Positions 24,181-34,446 are shown, counted from the first letter of the stretch. The stretch is DNA of 64,000 nt from Sphingobacterium sp. SYP-B4668 (GCF_027627455.1 NZ_CP115483.1:2728001-2792000); one strand, 5' to 3'. Program-made: numbers and translations. Notes: generated from the letters alone by a model not told the origin.

Positions 24181-27030
24181 TTATCCTTTCAATGTTGCAG
24201 CATTCAACCGTAATGAATTCAAGATGACGGATACTGAACTAAAGCTCATCGCAGCAGCGGCAATCATTGGAGACAATAAAACACCAAAAAATGGATATAA
24301 AAGCCCTGCGGCAACTGGAATACCCAAGACATTATATAAAAATGCAAAAGTTAGATTCTCTTTGATATTTCGGGTCAATTTTTCACTTAAAATTTTAGCC
24401 TTCACAATTCCATTTAAATCTCCCTTGATGAGGGTGACCTGTGCGCTCTCTATAGCTACATCGGTGCCCGTTCCCATAGCTATTCCTATATCAGCTTGCG
24501 CTAGGGCAGGGGCGTCATTGATGCCATCCCCAGCCATTGCTACTGTCTTACCCTCTCCTTGCATTTTTTTAATCTCATTCAACTTGTCTTCAGGTAGCGC
24601 CTGAGCCAAATAGTGCTTGATACCCAGTTCATCGGCAACAGCCTTCGCAGTACGCTCATTGTCTCCGGTAATCATGACCACTTCCACACCATGCTCCACC
24701 AATTTGTGTATAGCTTCTCTTGATGTAGTCTTAATGGCATCTGATATCGTAATAAATCCTGCAAGTCGATCATCGATCGAGAGATAAGACACGGTCTTTC
24801 CCTTTGACTGTTCAGTTTCAACCTGATTTTGGATCGTCGCATCGAGGATAATATTGAAATCCGTCAAAAGTGTATCATTTCCGAGCAAAACACGTTTGCC
24901 GTCGATCTTTCCAGCAACACCTTTTCCTGATATATTCTCAAAATCAATCACTTGATTAAAATTAATCGACATTTGTTTAGCTTTGAGGACTGTTGCCTCG
25001 GCAAGTGGATGGGTACTGTTTTGATTGAGAGATCCTGCGGCTTGAAGGATGTCCTCTTTGGTATATCCTGCCAAAGGCACTACATCATTTACTGTAGGCT
25101 TTCCTTCGGTGATGGTCCCCGTTTTATCCGTTACCAAGACGTTTACCTTATTGAGCTTCTCAAGCGCTTCGGCATTTTTTATCAATATACCATTCTTTGC
25201 CCCCTTACCGACTCCAACCATCACCGACATTGGCGTGGCCAATCCTAATGCGCAAGGACAAGCCACAATTAAGACAGCCAGGAGATTGGCAAAAGCAAAT
25301 ACAATCTTCGGCTCAGGACCCCAAATCATCCAAGCCGCAAATGTTAAAATCGAAATAACAATCACAACCGGAACAAAAATACTCGAAACTCTATCCGTCA
25401 ATTTTTGTATAGGCGCCTTGCTTCTGCTGGCTGTATTCACCATGTTTATAATCTGTGAAAGCAGTGTCTCTTCACCCACACGTTGTGCCTCCATAAGAAA
25501 AGTTTTATTACCATTAATTGTACCCGAAGACACCTTGTCACCAACAACTTTGTCTACAGGGATGGGCTCACCCGTAATCATCGATTCATCGATGGTGCTA
25601 TTACCCTCCGTGATGACACCATCAACTGGTATTTTGTCACCTGGCCTGACCTTCAGGATGTTGCCCAACTCGATAGCGTCCACAGGAATCTTTCTATCTT
25701 GTCCATTATCGACAAGGATAGCTTCGGAGGGGGTTAGCTTAATCAGTTCCTTTATTGCAGAGTTGGTTCTGGAATGCGCTTTTGCTTCCATAACTTGTCC
25801 CAATAATACCAAGGTCAGTATGACACATACAGACTCAAAATAGAGGCCTACACCGCCGTGATGTCCTCTAAACTCTTGGGGGAAAATCTCAGGAAATAAT
25901 AATCCGACCAAGCTGAAAATAAATGCCGCCGCAGCACCTAAACCTATCAAACTAAACATGTTTAGTCTCCAGGTCTTGAACGAAGTCCAAGCCCTTTCGA
26001 AAAACATCCAAGTCGCATAAAAAACAACAGGCACCGTCAATCCCAACTGTATCCAGCCGTTTATATGCGGTGGCACTACTTTACCAATTGGATCGCCAGG
26101 AATCATTTCTCCCATAGCTAAAACAAAAATCGGAACCGTGAATCCAAGCGCTATCCAGAATTTTTTCAGCAGCATACGATAGGTATTGTCTTCCTCCTCA
26201 GTGGACGCCATTGGGACAAGGTCCATGCCGCAAATTGGACAATTTCCTGGGCCATCTTGTACAATTTCAGCGTGCATTGGACATGTATATTGTGCCCTTG
26301 TCTTAATTTCAGGAACTTTCTCTAAGTGCATCCCGCAAACGGGACAATTACCTGGGTTTTCATAGGTCTTATCACCTTCACAGTGCATCGGACAATAATA
26401 GATTTCGCTTTTATGATTTTCGGAAGCAACCTTTGATGTAGGAGATTGCGTCTGCTTACTCTCTGAGGTATTTTTATGTTCTTGATGCACATGTCCACTT
26501 TTCATTTCGACAAAAAACATCCCACATACGGGACAGTTTCCGGATTGGTCATAGGTCTTATCTCCCTCACAGTGCATAGGACAATAGTATGTACCAGATC
26601 GTGGTTCGTTTTCGGTGGCTTTCACTTTATGATGAGAAGTAGGATGTCCTGCACCTTCGTCGACCAAGATGTCTTTATCTTCACTAGCTACAGGCTTCAA
26701 GAACATGCCGCATACAGGGCAGCTTCCAGGTTGATCATAGACCTTGTTGCCTTCGCAGTGCATCGGACATGCATATTTGTCGGAGATTGATACAGGAGGG
26801 GTCCCTATAGGCATATCGTTACGTATTTCTTCAAGCGTATACTGTCCGATATTTGACAACTTATCTTGAAACTCTTGACGTGTAACGTCCCGCTCGGACG
26901 TAATGCTTACAAGGGGAGGATGTAGGCTCACCGTGGCATCAACACCAGACATCTCATTTAGTACATTTTCAACTTTAGCTCTGCATCCATCGCAGGACAT
27001 TCCCGATATTTTAAATTTTTGTGTCATCAT
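24181..27030 (-). CDS. copA: Copper-type P1B ATPase with four CPMH...CPxCGM metal-binding repeats
   Basis: A 949-residue heavy-metal exporter. An HMA domain with GMSCDGC (residues 10-16) is followed by four heavy-metal-binding domains of the CPMH-x(n)-CPxCGM type at about 86-114, 148-176, 211-239 and 248-274; the first three read CPMHCEG and the last CPMHAEI. His-rich linkers separate them. The catalytic part has TGE, the membrane CPC motif in [11 protein letters not shown] (about 591), the phosphorylated Asp in DKTGT (about 634), ITGDN and [11 protein letters not shown] favours Cu(I) or Ag(I). No regulator or RND efflux genes accompany it. A 6-bp inverted repeat (27044-27058) lies 14 bp before the start codon. 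Confidence 0.93.
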   Translation of the reverse strand: MMTQKFKISGMSCDGCRAKVENVLNEMSGVDATVSLHPPLVSITSERDVTRQEFQDKLSNIGQYTLEEIRNDMPIGTPPVSISDKYACPMHCEGNKVYDQPGSCPVCGMFLKPVASEDKDILVDEGAGHPTSHHKVKATENEPRSGTYYCPMHCEGDKTYDQSGNCPVCGMFFVEMKSGHVHQEHKNTSESKQTQSPTSKVASENHKSEIYYCPMHCEGDKTYENPGNCPVCGMHLEKVPEIKTRAQYTCPMHAEIVQDGPGNCPICGMDLVPMASTEEEDNTYRMLLKKFWIALGFTVPIFVLAMGEMIPGDPIGKVVPPHINGWIQLGLTVPVVFYATWMFFERAWTSFKTWRLNMFSLIGLGAAAAFIFSLVGLLFPEIFPQEFRGHHGGVGLYFESVCVILTLVLLGQVMEAKAHSRTNSAIKELIKLTPSEAILVDNGQDRKIPVDAIELGNILKVRPGDKIPVDGVITEGNSTIDESMITGEPIPVDKVVGDKVSSGTINGNKTFLMEAQRVGEETLLSQIINMVNTASRSKAPIQKLTDRVSSIFVPVVIVISILTFAAWMIWGPEPKIVFAFANLLAVLIVACPCALGLATPMSVMVGVGKGAKNGILIKNAEALEKLNKVNVLVTDKTGTITEGKPTVNDVVPLAGYTKEDILQAAGSLNQNSTHPLAEATVLKAKQMSINFNQVIDFENISGKGVAGKIDGKRVLLGNDTLLTDFNIILDATIQNQVETEQSKGKTVSYLSIDDRLAGFITISDAIKTTSREAIHKLVEHGVEVVMITGDNERTAKAVADELGIKHYLAQALPEDKLNEIKKMQGEGKTVAMAGDGINDAPALAQADIGIAMGTGTDVAIESAQVTLIKGDLNGIVKAKILSEKLTRNIKENLTFAFLYNVLGIPVAAGLLYPFFGVLLSPMIAAAAMSFSSVSVILNSLRLNAATLKG

Positions 27031-27323
27031 CTAAGCTTTAATTACCTTTGGTAAAGGTCGGAATAATAGAAAATTGCAACGTTATATAATTGTTGACGAA
27101 TGGTATAATTTTCCTTTTCTTTCTTTCTTAAAAATCAATAATTCAACAAAAGAGCTAAAGTTTTGTTTTCCCATGTGAACAAAGAAGGGAAGGGTGGCCA
27201 AAAAGTCGATAAACATCAACTGGCACTTGCTTCGTAGCCGCTACAAGCTAATGAATACTTACTATGGATCGATATTCATACCTTTTTTGCGTAATAAACA
27301 AGGTGATGCAGTAGCCTACGTCT

Positions 27324-28091
27324 TTATGGTTCGCAAAAAAACTCGGTAATATCTAAACTGTTTAAATTGGGTTTGATTTGAGGTACAGGGTAGCCAGCAG
27401 TATCTTTATATAAAGATACTCCGAGAGCCACTAGCATACTTTCGGTTGCTGTTAGGTCATCAATCTGGCAGATTAGATTGGTGAAAGGCTGCGATTGGCG
27501 GACAAAGAGTAATTCACTATGTGTGTAGCGTGTTGTGAAGTCCATATTGAGATGGTCAATTTTGAATATCGTTAGATGTACCATAAAGGAGCTTGTTTCC
27601 TTTGGTATGTCTAAATGAAATTCGGGATTAAAGTTGGAAATCGTGGCCACGACCTCCCGTTGGTTTTTATTATAATCAATGTCGATTGGCAACAGCAAGG
27701 TATCCTTCAAAGGTGAGCTGTTGTTGAAGCTAAAGTTCTTCAACAACATCATGTTGGCCGGTAAGATTTCCCTCTTGCCTCGCATATTGATTTTATCTGC
27801 TTTTAATATCAGATTTAATCGTTTGACTAGTCTATTGAGATTAGAGGGTTCATAAAATAATTCATAATGCTGACCCATGGCATTTTTTAATGCAGATCGG
27901 ATATTCTTTGCGAAAGAACTGACTCTTCCAAATTCTTGTGCATTTTCTTTGGAACGTTCGGCTAGATTGGATATTTCATTTTTGCTCTTTTTTGCAACTT
28001 TCTGTCTTACTCGATATTCATCACCACTTTTGTAAAAATTCAAGTCACCGATATTGCCCTCTAATTTAATGTTGCCTTTTTGGAATGCCAT
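27324..28091 (-). CDS. Conserved Bacteroidota protein of unknown function
   Basis: A 255-residue soluble protein without signal peptide or membrane helix. The opening, KGNIKLEGNIGDLNFYKSGDEYRVRQK (residues 5-31), follows a pattern I recall from unannotated Bacteroidota proteins (IxGxIGxLsFYxxxDxYxVRxK), but no function is known to me. A middle helix-rich part (about 40-100) is followed by a beta-rich C-terminal half. No catalytic motif is visible. It is monocistronic; a 6-bp dyad (28112-28127) and an 11-bp tandem repeat (28191-28245) lie upstream of its start codon. Confidence 0.75.
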   Translation of the reverse strand: MAFQKGNIKLEGNIGDLNFYKSGDEYRVRQKVAKKSKNEISNLAERSKENAQEFGRVSSFAKNIRSALKNAMGQHYELFYEPSNLNRLVKRLNLILKADKINMRGKREILPANMMLLKNFSFNNSSPLKDTLLLPIDIDYNKNQREVVATISNFNPEFHLDIPKETSSFMVHLTIFKIDHLNMDFTTRYTHSELLFVRQSQPFTNLICQIDDLTATESMLVALGVSLYKDTAGYPVPQIKPNLNSLDITEFFCEP

Positions 28092-28190
28092 AACTGATCA
28101 TGCGTTGGTTATCCTTAAAGATAAGGAATTAATTCGAAGATGTTAACGGAATATCCTATTGTTTCGCATATGTAATGCAGGTATTATGAA

Positions 28191-28245
28191 TATATAATAC
28201 CTACATATTACCTACATAATAGCTATATAATACTTGCATAATACC
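28191..28245. repeat. Five tandem copies of an 11-bp AT-rich repeat
   Basis: Units: TATATAATACC, TACATATTACC, TACATAATAGC, TATATAATACT, TGCATAATACC; consensus TACATAATACC. An inverted copy, GGTATTATGAA, lies directly upstream at 28180-28190. The 11-bp period is close to one helical turn, so repeated sites would lie on one face of the DNA. It lies about 100 bp upstream of the unknown minus-strand gene. Confidence 0.8.
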
Positions 28246-28384
28246 TCCCTGGAATATACAATTAGACACGGCTAGACAAGCGCTATGTCCATTCACTACA
28301 GATTTTGCGAAACATAGGATGCATCAGTCTTGAAAGATTACCTGAATATAAATAGCTGGATGATATTTGAAACTGGCTGCCCCA

Positions 28385-28412
28385 AAAAAAGGTGCCCAAG
28401 GGCACCTTTTTT
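28385..28412 (-). terminator. Terminator of the S46 peptidase gene
   Basis: Perfect 13-bp stem (AAAAAAGGTGCCC at 28385-28397 and its complement at 28400-28412) with a two-base loop; lies 28 bp past the peptidase stop on the minus strand. Confidence 0.9.
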
Positions 28413-28440
28413 GAAGCATGGATAATATTCTTCCGATTGA

Positions 28441-30606
28441 TTAAATCCCCATCTCTTTAATAATGAATTGAGCATTGTCAATTTTGTCCGCAATCCAGAG
28501 TACATACCGGATATCAACCCCAATAGATCGACTATAGCTTTCATTCCATGCAAAATCATTGATGGTCGCATCATAGGAACGATCAAAGTTTACACCAATC
28601 AATTCTCCATAAGCATTCATAATTGGAGAACCCGAATTACCTCCAGTGGTGTCCATATTATAAAGAATATTCACAGGAACATCCTTCAAGTCTTTCTTCT
28701 CATATGCCCCAAAGTTTCTAGAAAGCCATGCCGATTTAATAGCGTCTGGATAAGCAAACTCTGGATTGTCATCATTTCCTTTCTCCAAGATGCCTTTTAT
28801 AGTGGTAAATGGTTTCATATAGGTAGCATCTACAGGTGTATACCCTTTGATATTTCCATAAGTAAGTCTTAATGTAGAATTGGCATCGGGAATAAAGTTT
28901 TTAGCTTGATAGATTTCTTTCACAGCAACATAATCCCCCATTAACTTATTCAACTCACCTTCTCTACGTTGTTGTTCCTGACCAAATATCTGAACTTCAG
29001 ATTCCAATGTTCTTTGAAAATCAAGAAGTTCATCACGATATCCCAACAGTTGTTTAGAAGAAGAAAGAATGTTGTCATTTAAAGATTGTAGACTATTTAA
29101 TTTAGACGCCTTGATGAGATTTGTGATATAATTTTCTGCTTGGGCACGATTGCTGAATTTCTTATCCTGGATGGATCTGATACTATTCAACCCCTGCAAT
29201 TCATAACCATCTCCAAACATACGGGCCCCAATAGATTCATCTACGCTTTGGTTATAACTCTCATACAAGACCGCTACATCACGCTTTACTTGTTCAATAT
29301 TTAATTTGAAAAAATCTTCGGCATCCTTGGCTGATTTATATTTCGCTAGTTCGTCTTTAAAGGTGTTAATATAACGTGCTGCAGAGAGCAATTTAGTACT
29401 GGAATAGATATTGTTTAGCCAAAGCTCCTTTTGAGCGTCTTCGAATATCGTTTTATAGTACTTGTCAATATTCTCCATCAGACTACCATATTTGGTTTGG
29501 AGGTCTATCTTGCTACTGATAAAGGTCGAGAGGTCCTCATCTTCTTTGCGTTTACTGGAGATAAGATCAATATTACGCAGTCCTTTCAATTTACCCCTAT
29601 AATTCTTCATCACATTTGCATTTCGCTTTATGCGGGTGGCCAAGGCTAATTCTGTCGCCTTATCATTTTTACCTGCAAGATCCATCTGTCTATTTTGAAA
29701 GTCATAGAGTTCAGCCGTGTAAGGAAGCAGAAATTTTTGCTGATATTCGATATATTGTGTCGGACGATGTCTAAATGTTTTACCCGGATATCCCAAAATG
29801 AATACAAAGTCATTTTCATCCACACCTTTAGGATTTACCTTTAAGAATTTTTTGGGTTGATAGGGGACATTCTCTTTCGCGTATTTTGCAGATGATCCAT
29901 CAGGTGCTACGTAAGCTCTCACGAAGGAAAAGTCACCCGTATGACGTGGCCACACCCAATTATCCGTCTCCCCGCCAAACTCCCCTATATCCCTTCTCGG
30001 GATATAGACCAATCTGACATCTTCAATTGTTTTATAGCGGAACAGCACATAGGTCTTACCGATAAACATTTCCGAGACCTCCGCTTTAATAGTGGGATCC
30101 TTCTTTTGAGCGGTAGCAGCCAACTCTTCTCTTTTTTGCTTGATAAGGTTGATGCGTTGGATTGGGTCCGTGATATTTGCCACTGCCGCCAACACCTGAT
30201 TAGACACATCTTCATAAGAGTCGGTAATTCTAATTGTCAATCCTTTTGCTTGAACCTCTTGCTCAAATGAATTGGCGACAAACCCATTCTTTAGGTAATC
30301 TTTCTCCGGTGTACTTGCTAGTTGTACCGCACTGAAAGCGCAATGATGATTGGTCACGATAAGTCCTTTTCCAGAGACAAACGAGCCTGTACATCCACTA
30401 ATTTGGACCAACGCATCTACTAATCCAACTTTTCCTGGATTGTAAATATCTTTCTCATTGATCTTCAACCCCGCAGCCTTTAATCCGGCTCGATTCAGTT
30501 CACTCAGGGGAAACATGCCTTCATCTGGAGCTTTTGCCGAGAAATGGATGGTGCTAACGGTAAAAAGCAACGCTATTGCCAATCCTTTTTTATTAAAAAT
30601 ATTCAT
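28441..30606 (-). CDS. S46 family dipeptidyl-peptidase, DPP11 type
   Basis: A 721-residue exported serine exopeptidase that releases dipeptides from peptide N termini in the periplasm. N-terminal signal at residues 1-24. The chymotrypsin-fold triad can be read: TNHHC (His87/88), HTGDFS (Asp225) and GGNSGSP (Ser658). The residue 18 positions after the catalytic Ser is Arg676 (NFDRS), the position that in Porphyromonas DPP11 is Arg (Asp/Glu specificity) and in DPP7 is Gly. A helical cap domain fills about residues 330-560. It is monocistronic, ending at a strong terminator. Peptide scavenging fits an amino-acid-using Bacteroidota. Confidence 0.92.
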   Translation of the reverse strand: MNIFNKKGLAIALLFTVSTIHFSAKAPDEGMFPLSELNRAGLKAAGLKINEKDIYNPGKVGLVDALVQISGCTGSFVSGKGLIVTNHHCAFSAVQLASTPEKDYLKNGFVANSFEQEVQAKGLTIRITDSYEDVSNQVLAAVANITDPIQRINLIKQKREELAATAQKKDPTIKAEVSEMFIGKTYVLFRYKTIEDVRLVYIPRRDIGEFGGETDNWVWPRHTGDFSFVRAYVAPDGSSAKYAKENVPYQPKKFLKVNPKGVDENDFVFILGYPGKTFRHRPTQYIEYQQKFLLPYTAELYDFQNRQMDLAGKNDKATELALATRIKRNANVMKNYRGKLKGLRNIDLISSKRKEDEDLSTFISSKIDLQTKYGSLMENIDKYYKTIFEDAQKELWLNNIYSSTKLLSAARYINTFKDELAKYKSAKDAEDFFKLNIEQVKRDVAVLYESYNQSVDESIGARMFGDGYELQGLNSIRSIQDKKFSNRAQAENYITNLIKASKLNSLQSLNDNILSSSKQLLGYRDELLDFQRTLESEVQIFGQEQQRREGELNKLMGDYVAVKEIYQAKNFIPDANSTLRLTYGNIKGYTPVDATYMKPFTTIKGILEKGNDDNPEFAYPDAIKSAWLSRNFGAYEKKDLKDVPVNILYNMDTTGGNSGSPIMNAYGELIGVNFDRSYDATINDFAWNESYSRSIGVDIRYVLWIADKIDNAQFIIKEMGI

Positions 30607-30877
30607 ATGTTGTTCATTATACTTTCGATGACAATATAATCCTCAAACTTGACGAAATATGAATGGGAGGGAATGCTTTCCTAAATACACAGGTGCGTTT
30701 TACAATGTGCGCTGCTATATCTAGATGATTGTCTTCTAAATTCATTTATACCTGCCAAAATTAAGACTTCAAATGTACTAAAACTTTGGAAGAGGATCGG
30801 CAGTATCTTCGAAGAAACCATTATTAATAGGCTTTTGCTGAAAAACTTGCTACTTTTGTATAATCAAAATTGATATT

Positions 30878-31813
30878 ATGACGCTAGTTCAATTAGAATA
30901 CATTATAGCGGTAGACACTTATCGCAGTTTTGTAGCTGCTGCCGAAAAGTGTTTTGTGACTCAACCGACTTTAAGTATGCAAATTCAAAAACTGGAAGAA
31001 TCATTGGGTGCTAAGATATTTGACAGGAGTAGGCAGCCTGTCATACCTACTGAAATAGGAGAAAAAATCATTACCCAAGCCCGTATCGTCCTGACCGAAA
31101 GTCGTAAAATAGGGGAAGTTGTACAACAGAATAAAGGAGAACTAGAAGGAGCTCTAAAAATAGGAGTCATACCTACGGTAGCTCCATATCTGCTACCCCG
31201 TGTTTTGGCATCCTTTATGCTAAAGTATCCTAAGTTACAATTACAGGTTTGGGAATACACAACAGAGCGTATTCTGCACGAACTCAAAGTAGGTATCTTG
31301 GACTGCGGAATATTATCTACTCCATTGCATGATCATAATATATTGGAATCCCCCCTTTTCTACGAAACATTTGTAGGCTATGTTTCAAAAAAGAGCGATT
31401 TGTTTGAAAAAAAAGTCATCAGCACAGACGATATGGCTCATGAAAAATTATGGTTGTTGAACGAAGGGCATTGCATGCGAGGGCAGGTACTGAATATTTG
31501 TCATTACAAACATAATATGGACGGTAATTTTGAATACAATACTGGAAGTGTGGAGACCCTCAAAAGAATGGTGGATATCAATTCGGGAATGACTATCCTG
31601 CCTGAGATGAGTATCATGGATTATGACGAAGAGCAATTGGCACATGTCCGGTACTTCAAGTCTCCCGAACCTGTAAGAGAAATCAGCATCGTTACAACTC
31701 AAAATTTTGTCAAACGCCAGGCAATACAAGCCTTAGAAAAAGAAATATTGCGCGTAATACCTGATCGGTTTAAAAATAAAAAAAGAAAAGATGTGATGGA
31801 GTTTAAGCTCTAA
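30878..31813 (+). CDS. oxyR: OxyR, LysR-family peroxide sensor
   Basis: A 311-residue LysR-type regulator. The N-terminal winged HTH covers residues 1-60 (SFVAAAEKCFVTQPTLSMQIQKLE). The effector domain contains the OxyR redox pair, Cys199 in GHCMRGQ and Cys208 in LNICHYK, with the same numbering as in E. coli OxyR, so hydrogen peroxide sensing by disulfide formation is expected. It activates catalase, Dps and alkyl hydroperoxide reductase genes in other Bacteroidota. A -7 element TACTTTTG lies at 30851-30858. The chloride channel gene starts 14 bp downstream, so both are likely in one transcript. Confidence 0.95.
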   Translation: MTLVQLEYIIAVDTYRSFVAAAEKCFVTQPTLSMQIQKLEESLGAKIFDRSRQPVIPTEIGEKIITQARIVLTESRKIGEVVQQNKGELEGALKIGVIPTVAPYLLPRVLASFMLKYPKLQLQVWEYTTERILHELKVGILDCGILSTPLHDHNILESPLFYETFVGYVSKKSDLFEKKVISTDDMAHEKLWLLNEGHCMRGQVLNICHYKHNMDGNFEYNTGSVETLKRMVDINSGMTILPEMSIMDYDEEQLAHVRYFKSPEPVREISIVTTQNFVKRQAIQALEKEILRVIPDRFKNKKRKDVMEFKL

Positions 31814-31827
31814 AACTAGAAGACAAT

Positions 31828-33618
31828 ATGAGTACGAAATTTTGGCAAAAGCTTGAGGGATTGAACAAGTGGCGGATGAAAAAAATTTCCAATCGAAATT
31901 TTCTCATTATCCTGGCGGCTTTGGTAGGGATAATAGGAGGAGTAGCCGCTTCTGTGTTGAAAGGAATGACACATTTTATTGCTTCAGCGTTACAAGATGA
32001 TGTGGAGTGGCACTACAAGTATTCATTTTACCTTATCTTTCCATTGATTGGGATACTATTAAGTGTACTCTACATCCGTAAATTTTTGAAAGGAAAAAAT
32101 TTCGAACACGGTATTACACCTATCATCTACGCTATCTCGAGACGCTCCAGCAAGATTGAAGCCCACAATGTATATTCTCAAATCGTTACGAGTGCTATTA
32201 CTGTTGGTTTCGGTGGGTCTTGCGGCTTAGAAGCTCCAATTGCGTACAGCGGCTCCGCGATAGGTTCAAATGTGGCTCGGTTTTTTGGTTTGCAATATAA
32301 AGAAATAACCATGCTACTAGCATGTGGCGCTGCTGCGGGTATTTCAGGGGCTTTCAATAGTCCGGTTGCAGGGATGATCTTTGCCATCGAAATCTTATTG
32401 CCTGAATTTTCAATACCGGCATTCATCCCGCTATTATTGTCCGCGGCTTTAGCATCTGTTGTCTCTAAAATTCTATACAGTGAACCGCTATTCCATATTG
32501 CCACCTCTGATTGGGAGGTGGCCGCTTTGCTCTTCTACATATTGTTAGCTATACTTATCGGCCTTTATACCATATATTTTGCGAAAATAAGTGTTGTCGT
32601 CAAAGACTGGTTTGCCAAGATTAAAAACCCTTATAGTAAGGTTTGGATTAGTGGGGTGTCGTTGGGACTCATGATTTTTATCTTTCCGGCACTATATGGG
32701 GAGGGGTACCTCACGATACAACAATTATTAGATGGAAGATTTGATTCTATTGTGAAAAATAGTCTGTTTGCCCAGTACAAAGATATCGGATGGATTATTG
32801 TAGGGTACACTGTCCTTACCATTTTTGGGAAATCTTTTGCGGCCCTATTTACACTCAATGGGGGAGGGAACGGTGGTGTATTCGGCCCTAGCCTTGTTAT
32901 GGGAGGATTAATGGGGTTTGCATTTGCATATGGAATGAATCTGACAGGTGTCGTAACGTTGAATATTCCTAACTTTGTAATGGCGGGGATGGCTGCGGCA
33001 CTTGCTGGTATCATGCATGCTCCGTTGACTAGTATATTCTTGATAGCCGAAATCACAGGAGGTTATACATTGATGGTTCCGTTAATGTTGGTTTCTTCTA
33101 TATCCTATCTAATTAACAGAGGTGCGTTAAAGCATTCTATTTATACCAAAGTATTGGCGGATTCAGGTGACCTCTTATCTTACGAAGATAAAGACAGATC
33201 TGTCTTAAGTATGATGAAGCTACGGTATGTATTAGAAACAAATTTTGTCATTTTACGTCCTACTGAGACACCGGTGGATCGCAAGCATGATATTATTCAT
33301 TCTAAACGCAATATATTCCCTGTAGTCGATGATAAGGGCAAATTCTTGGGAGTGCTATACATTGAGTACTTGTTGTCGATCTTGCTGGGTGAGGAAGAGG
33401 GGATGGATAAAACATTCGAGAAGCTCGTTCAAAAACCCAACGATATTATCAAAGGGGATGAAAATATGGAAATCGTAATGGCTAAAATGAATAGAGACGA
33501 TGTATGGATACTTCCGGTGGTAGATCATGAGGACCACTACCTCGGATTTGTTTCTAAATCGAGTGTCTTTAATAAGTATAGGGCCCTCCTCATGCGTCAA
33601 GGCCAATATCTCGAGTAA
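31828..33618 (+). CDS. ClC-type chloride channel/antiporter with CBS domains
   Basis: A 596-residue ClC protein with ten or more membrane helices (about 25-430). The anion-path motifs are GSCGLEAP (130-137), in which Glu135 takes the place of the gating glutamate, and GGNGGVFGPSLVMGG (about 346-360). The canonical first motif GSGIP is not obvious. Residues about 455-590 form a pair of CBS domains (NIFPVVDDKGKFLGVLYIEYL and VWILPVVDHEDHYLGFVSKSSVF), which often bind adenine nucleotides. The gate Glu would allow Cl-/H+ exchange, but the proton-side Glu was not identified. It follows oxyR after 14 bp. Confidence 0.9.
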   Translation: MSTKFWQKLEGLNKWRMKKISNRNFLIILAALVGIIGGVAASVLKGMTHFIASALQDDVEWHYKYSFYLIFPLIGILLSVLYIRKFLKGKNFEHGITPIIYAISRRSSKIEAHNVYSQIVTSAITVGFGGSCGLEAPIAYSGSAIGSNVARFFGLQYKEITMLLACGAAAGISGAFNSPVAGMIFAIEILLPEFSIPAFIPLLLSAALASVVSKILYSEPLFHIATSDWEVAALLFYILLAILIGLYTIYFAKISVVVKDWFAKIKNPYSKVWISGVSLGLMIFIFPALYGEGYLTIQQLLDGRFDSIVKNSLFAQYKDIGWIIVGYTVLTIFGKSFAALFTLNGGGNGGVFGPSLVMGGLMGFAFAYGMNLTGVVTLNIPNFVMAGMAAALAGIMHAPLTSIFLIAEITGGYTLMVPLMLVSSISYLINRGALKHSIYTKVLADSGDLLSYEDKDRSVLSMMKLRYVLETNFVILRPTETPVDRKHDIIHSKRNIFPVVDDKGKFLGVLYIEYLLSILLGEEEGMDKTFEKLVQKPNDIIKGDENMEIVMAKMNRDDVWILPVVDHEDHYLGFVSKSSVFNKYRALLMRQGQYLE

Positions 33619-33630
33619 TCAAAGCTGGCT

Positions 33631-34221
33631 TTATGACCGTAAAGAAAGTATCTTCGATACATATTTGCCAACAATATCAAACTCCAGATTCACCACGTCA
33701 CCAATGCCTATATTTCCCAAGTTGGTATGTTCAAGTGTGTAGGGAATAATGGCTACTGAAAATTCATTGTCTTTTGAGTTTACGACTGTCAGACTTATCC
33801 CATTTACAGTTATGGATCCTTTTTCCACTGTCAAATTCAGCAAATCAGGGGAGTAGTTAAAGGTAAATATAGTGCTTCCATGCTGGTCTTCCTTTCCAAT
33901 GCAAGTTGCTGTTTGATCCACATGACCCTGTACAATGTGCCCATCTAGTCGACCACCAACCATAGTACATCTTTCTAGGTTCACGGTATTGCCGATGTGA
34001 AGTCCACCAATATTACTCTTTTTCAGGGTTTCATCTATAGCCGTCACTTTGTGCGTACCATCACTCAAACCGACCACGGTTAGACACACACCATTATGTG
34101 AGACACTCTGATCTATTTTTAATTCATGGGAAATTGTAGATTTGATGTACAGATGAAGGTTGCTTTCTTCTTTTTCGATATTTACAATCTCGCCAAGGGT
34201 TTCTATAATTCCTGTAAACAT
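33631..34221 (-). CDS. ribE: Riboflavin synthase alpha chain
   Basis: A 196-residue enzyme dismutating two 6,7-dimethyl-8-ribityllumazines to riboflavin. It shows the internal duplication of the family: lumazine-binding repeat 1 begins MFTGIIETLGEI and has VSHNGVCLTVVG; repeat 2 has GGRLDGHIVQGHVDQTATC and SITVNGISLTVVNSK. The N-terminal MFTGIIE is diagnostic. It converges with the clc gene (12 bp apart), and no FMN riboswitch was recognised in the upstream region. Confidence 0.95.
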   Translation of the reverse strand: MFTGIIETLGEIVNIEKEESNLHLYIKSTISHELKIDQSVSHNGVCLTVVGLSDGTHKVTAIDETLKKSNIGGLHIGNTVNLERCTMVGGRLDGHIVQGHVDQTATCIGKEDQHGSTIFTFNYSPDLLNLTVEKGSITVNGISLTVVNSKDNEFSVAIIPYTLEHTNLGNIGIGDVVNLEFDIVGKYVSKILSLRS

Positions 34222-34382
34222 AACTTTAAGTGATTTTTACAAAAATAGCCAAAATAGTCCCGATATACAATATGAAAGCGTTCTTCAATCCTTACTTGAG
34301 GTATGCAAATGAAGTTTTGTACTGCTGGCACAGTAGTTTTTAAATTGTCAAATGACTGGTTATTAAAAAATTAAAAAAACAA

Positions 34383-34413
34383 TTTGATAAGTGTACAAAA
34401 TACACTATATTTG
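34383..34413 (+). promoter_or_regulatory. Bacteroidota promoter with palindromic spacer
   Basis: TTTG at 34383-34386, 19 bp, TATATTTG at 34406-34413. The spacer contains the dyad GTGTA-caaaa-TACAC (34391-34405), so a repressor bound there would block RNA polymerase. Confidence 0.7.
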
Positions 34414-34446
34414 TTCCATCATAATTTAGGTTTATAATTGGTTATT

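Larger units (their letters stand above)
28092..28440. other. Intergenic region with a tandem repeat and a terminator
   Basis: No gene is supported. It contains a short dyad (28112-28127), the 11-bp tandem repeat at 28191-28245, and the peptidase terminator at 28385-28412. Confidence 0.6.

Noticed and set aside
25049..25843. 264-codon plus-strand frame opposite the copper ATPase
   Set aside because: Antisense to the conserved catalytic core of the P-type ATPase; a composition effect of the opposite coding strand.
27044..27058. ACCTTT-GGT-AAAGGT as a copper-responsive operator upstream of copA
   Set aside because: It does not resemble CueR, CsoR or CopY boxes known to me and is only 6 bp per arm. 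It is mentioned with the gene only.
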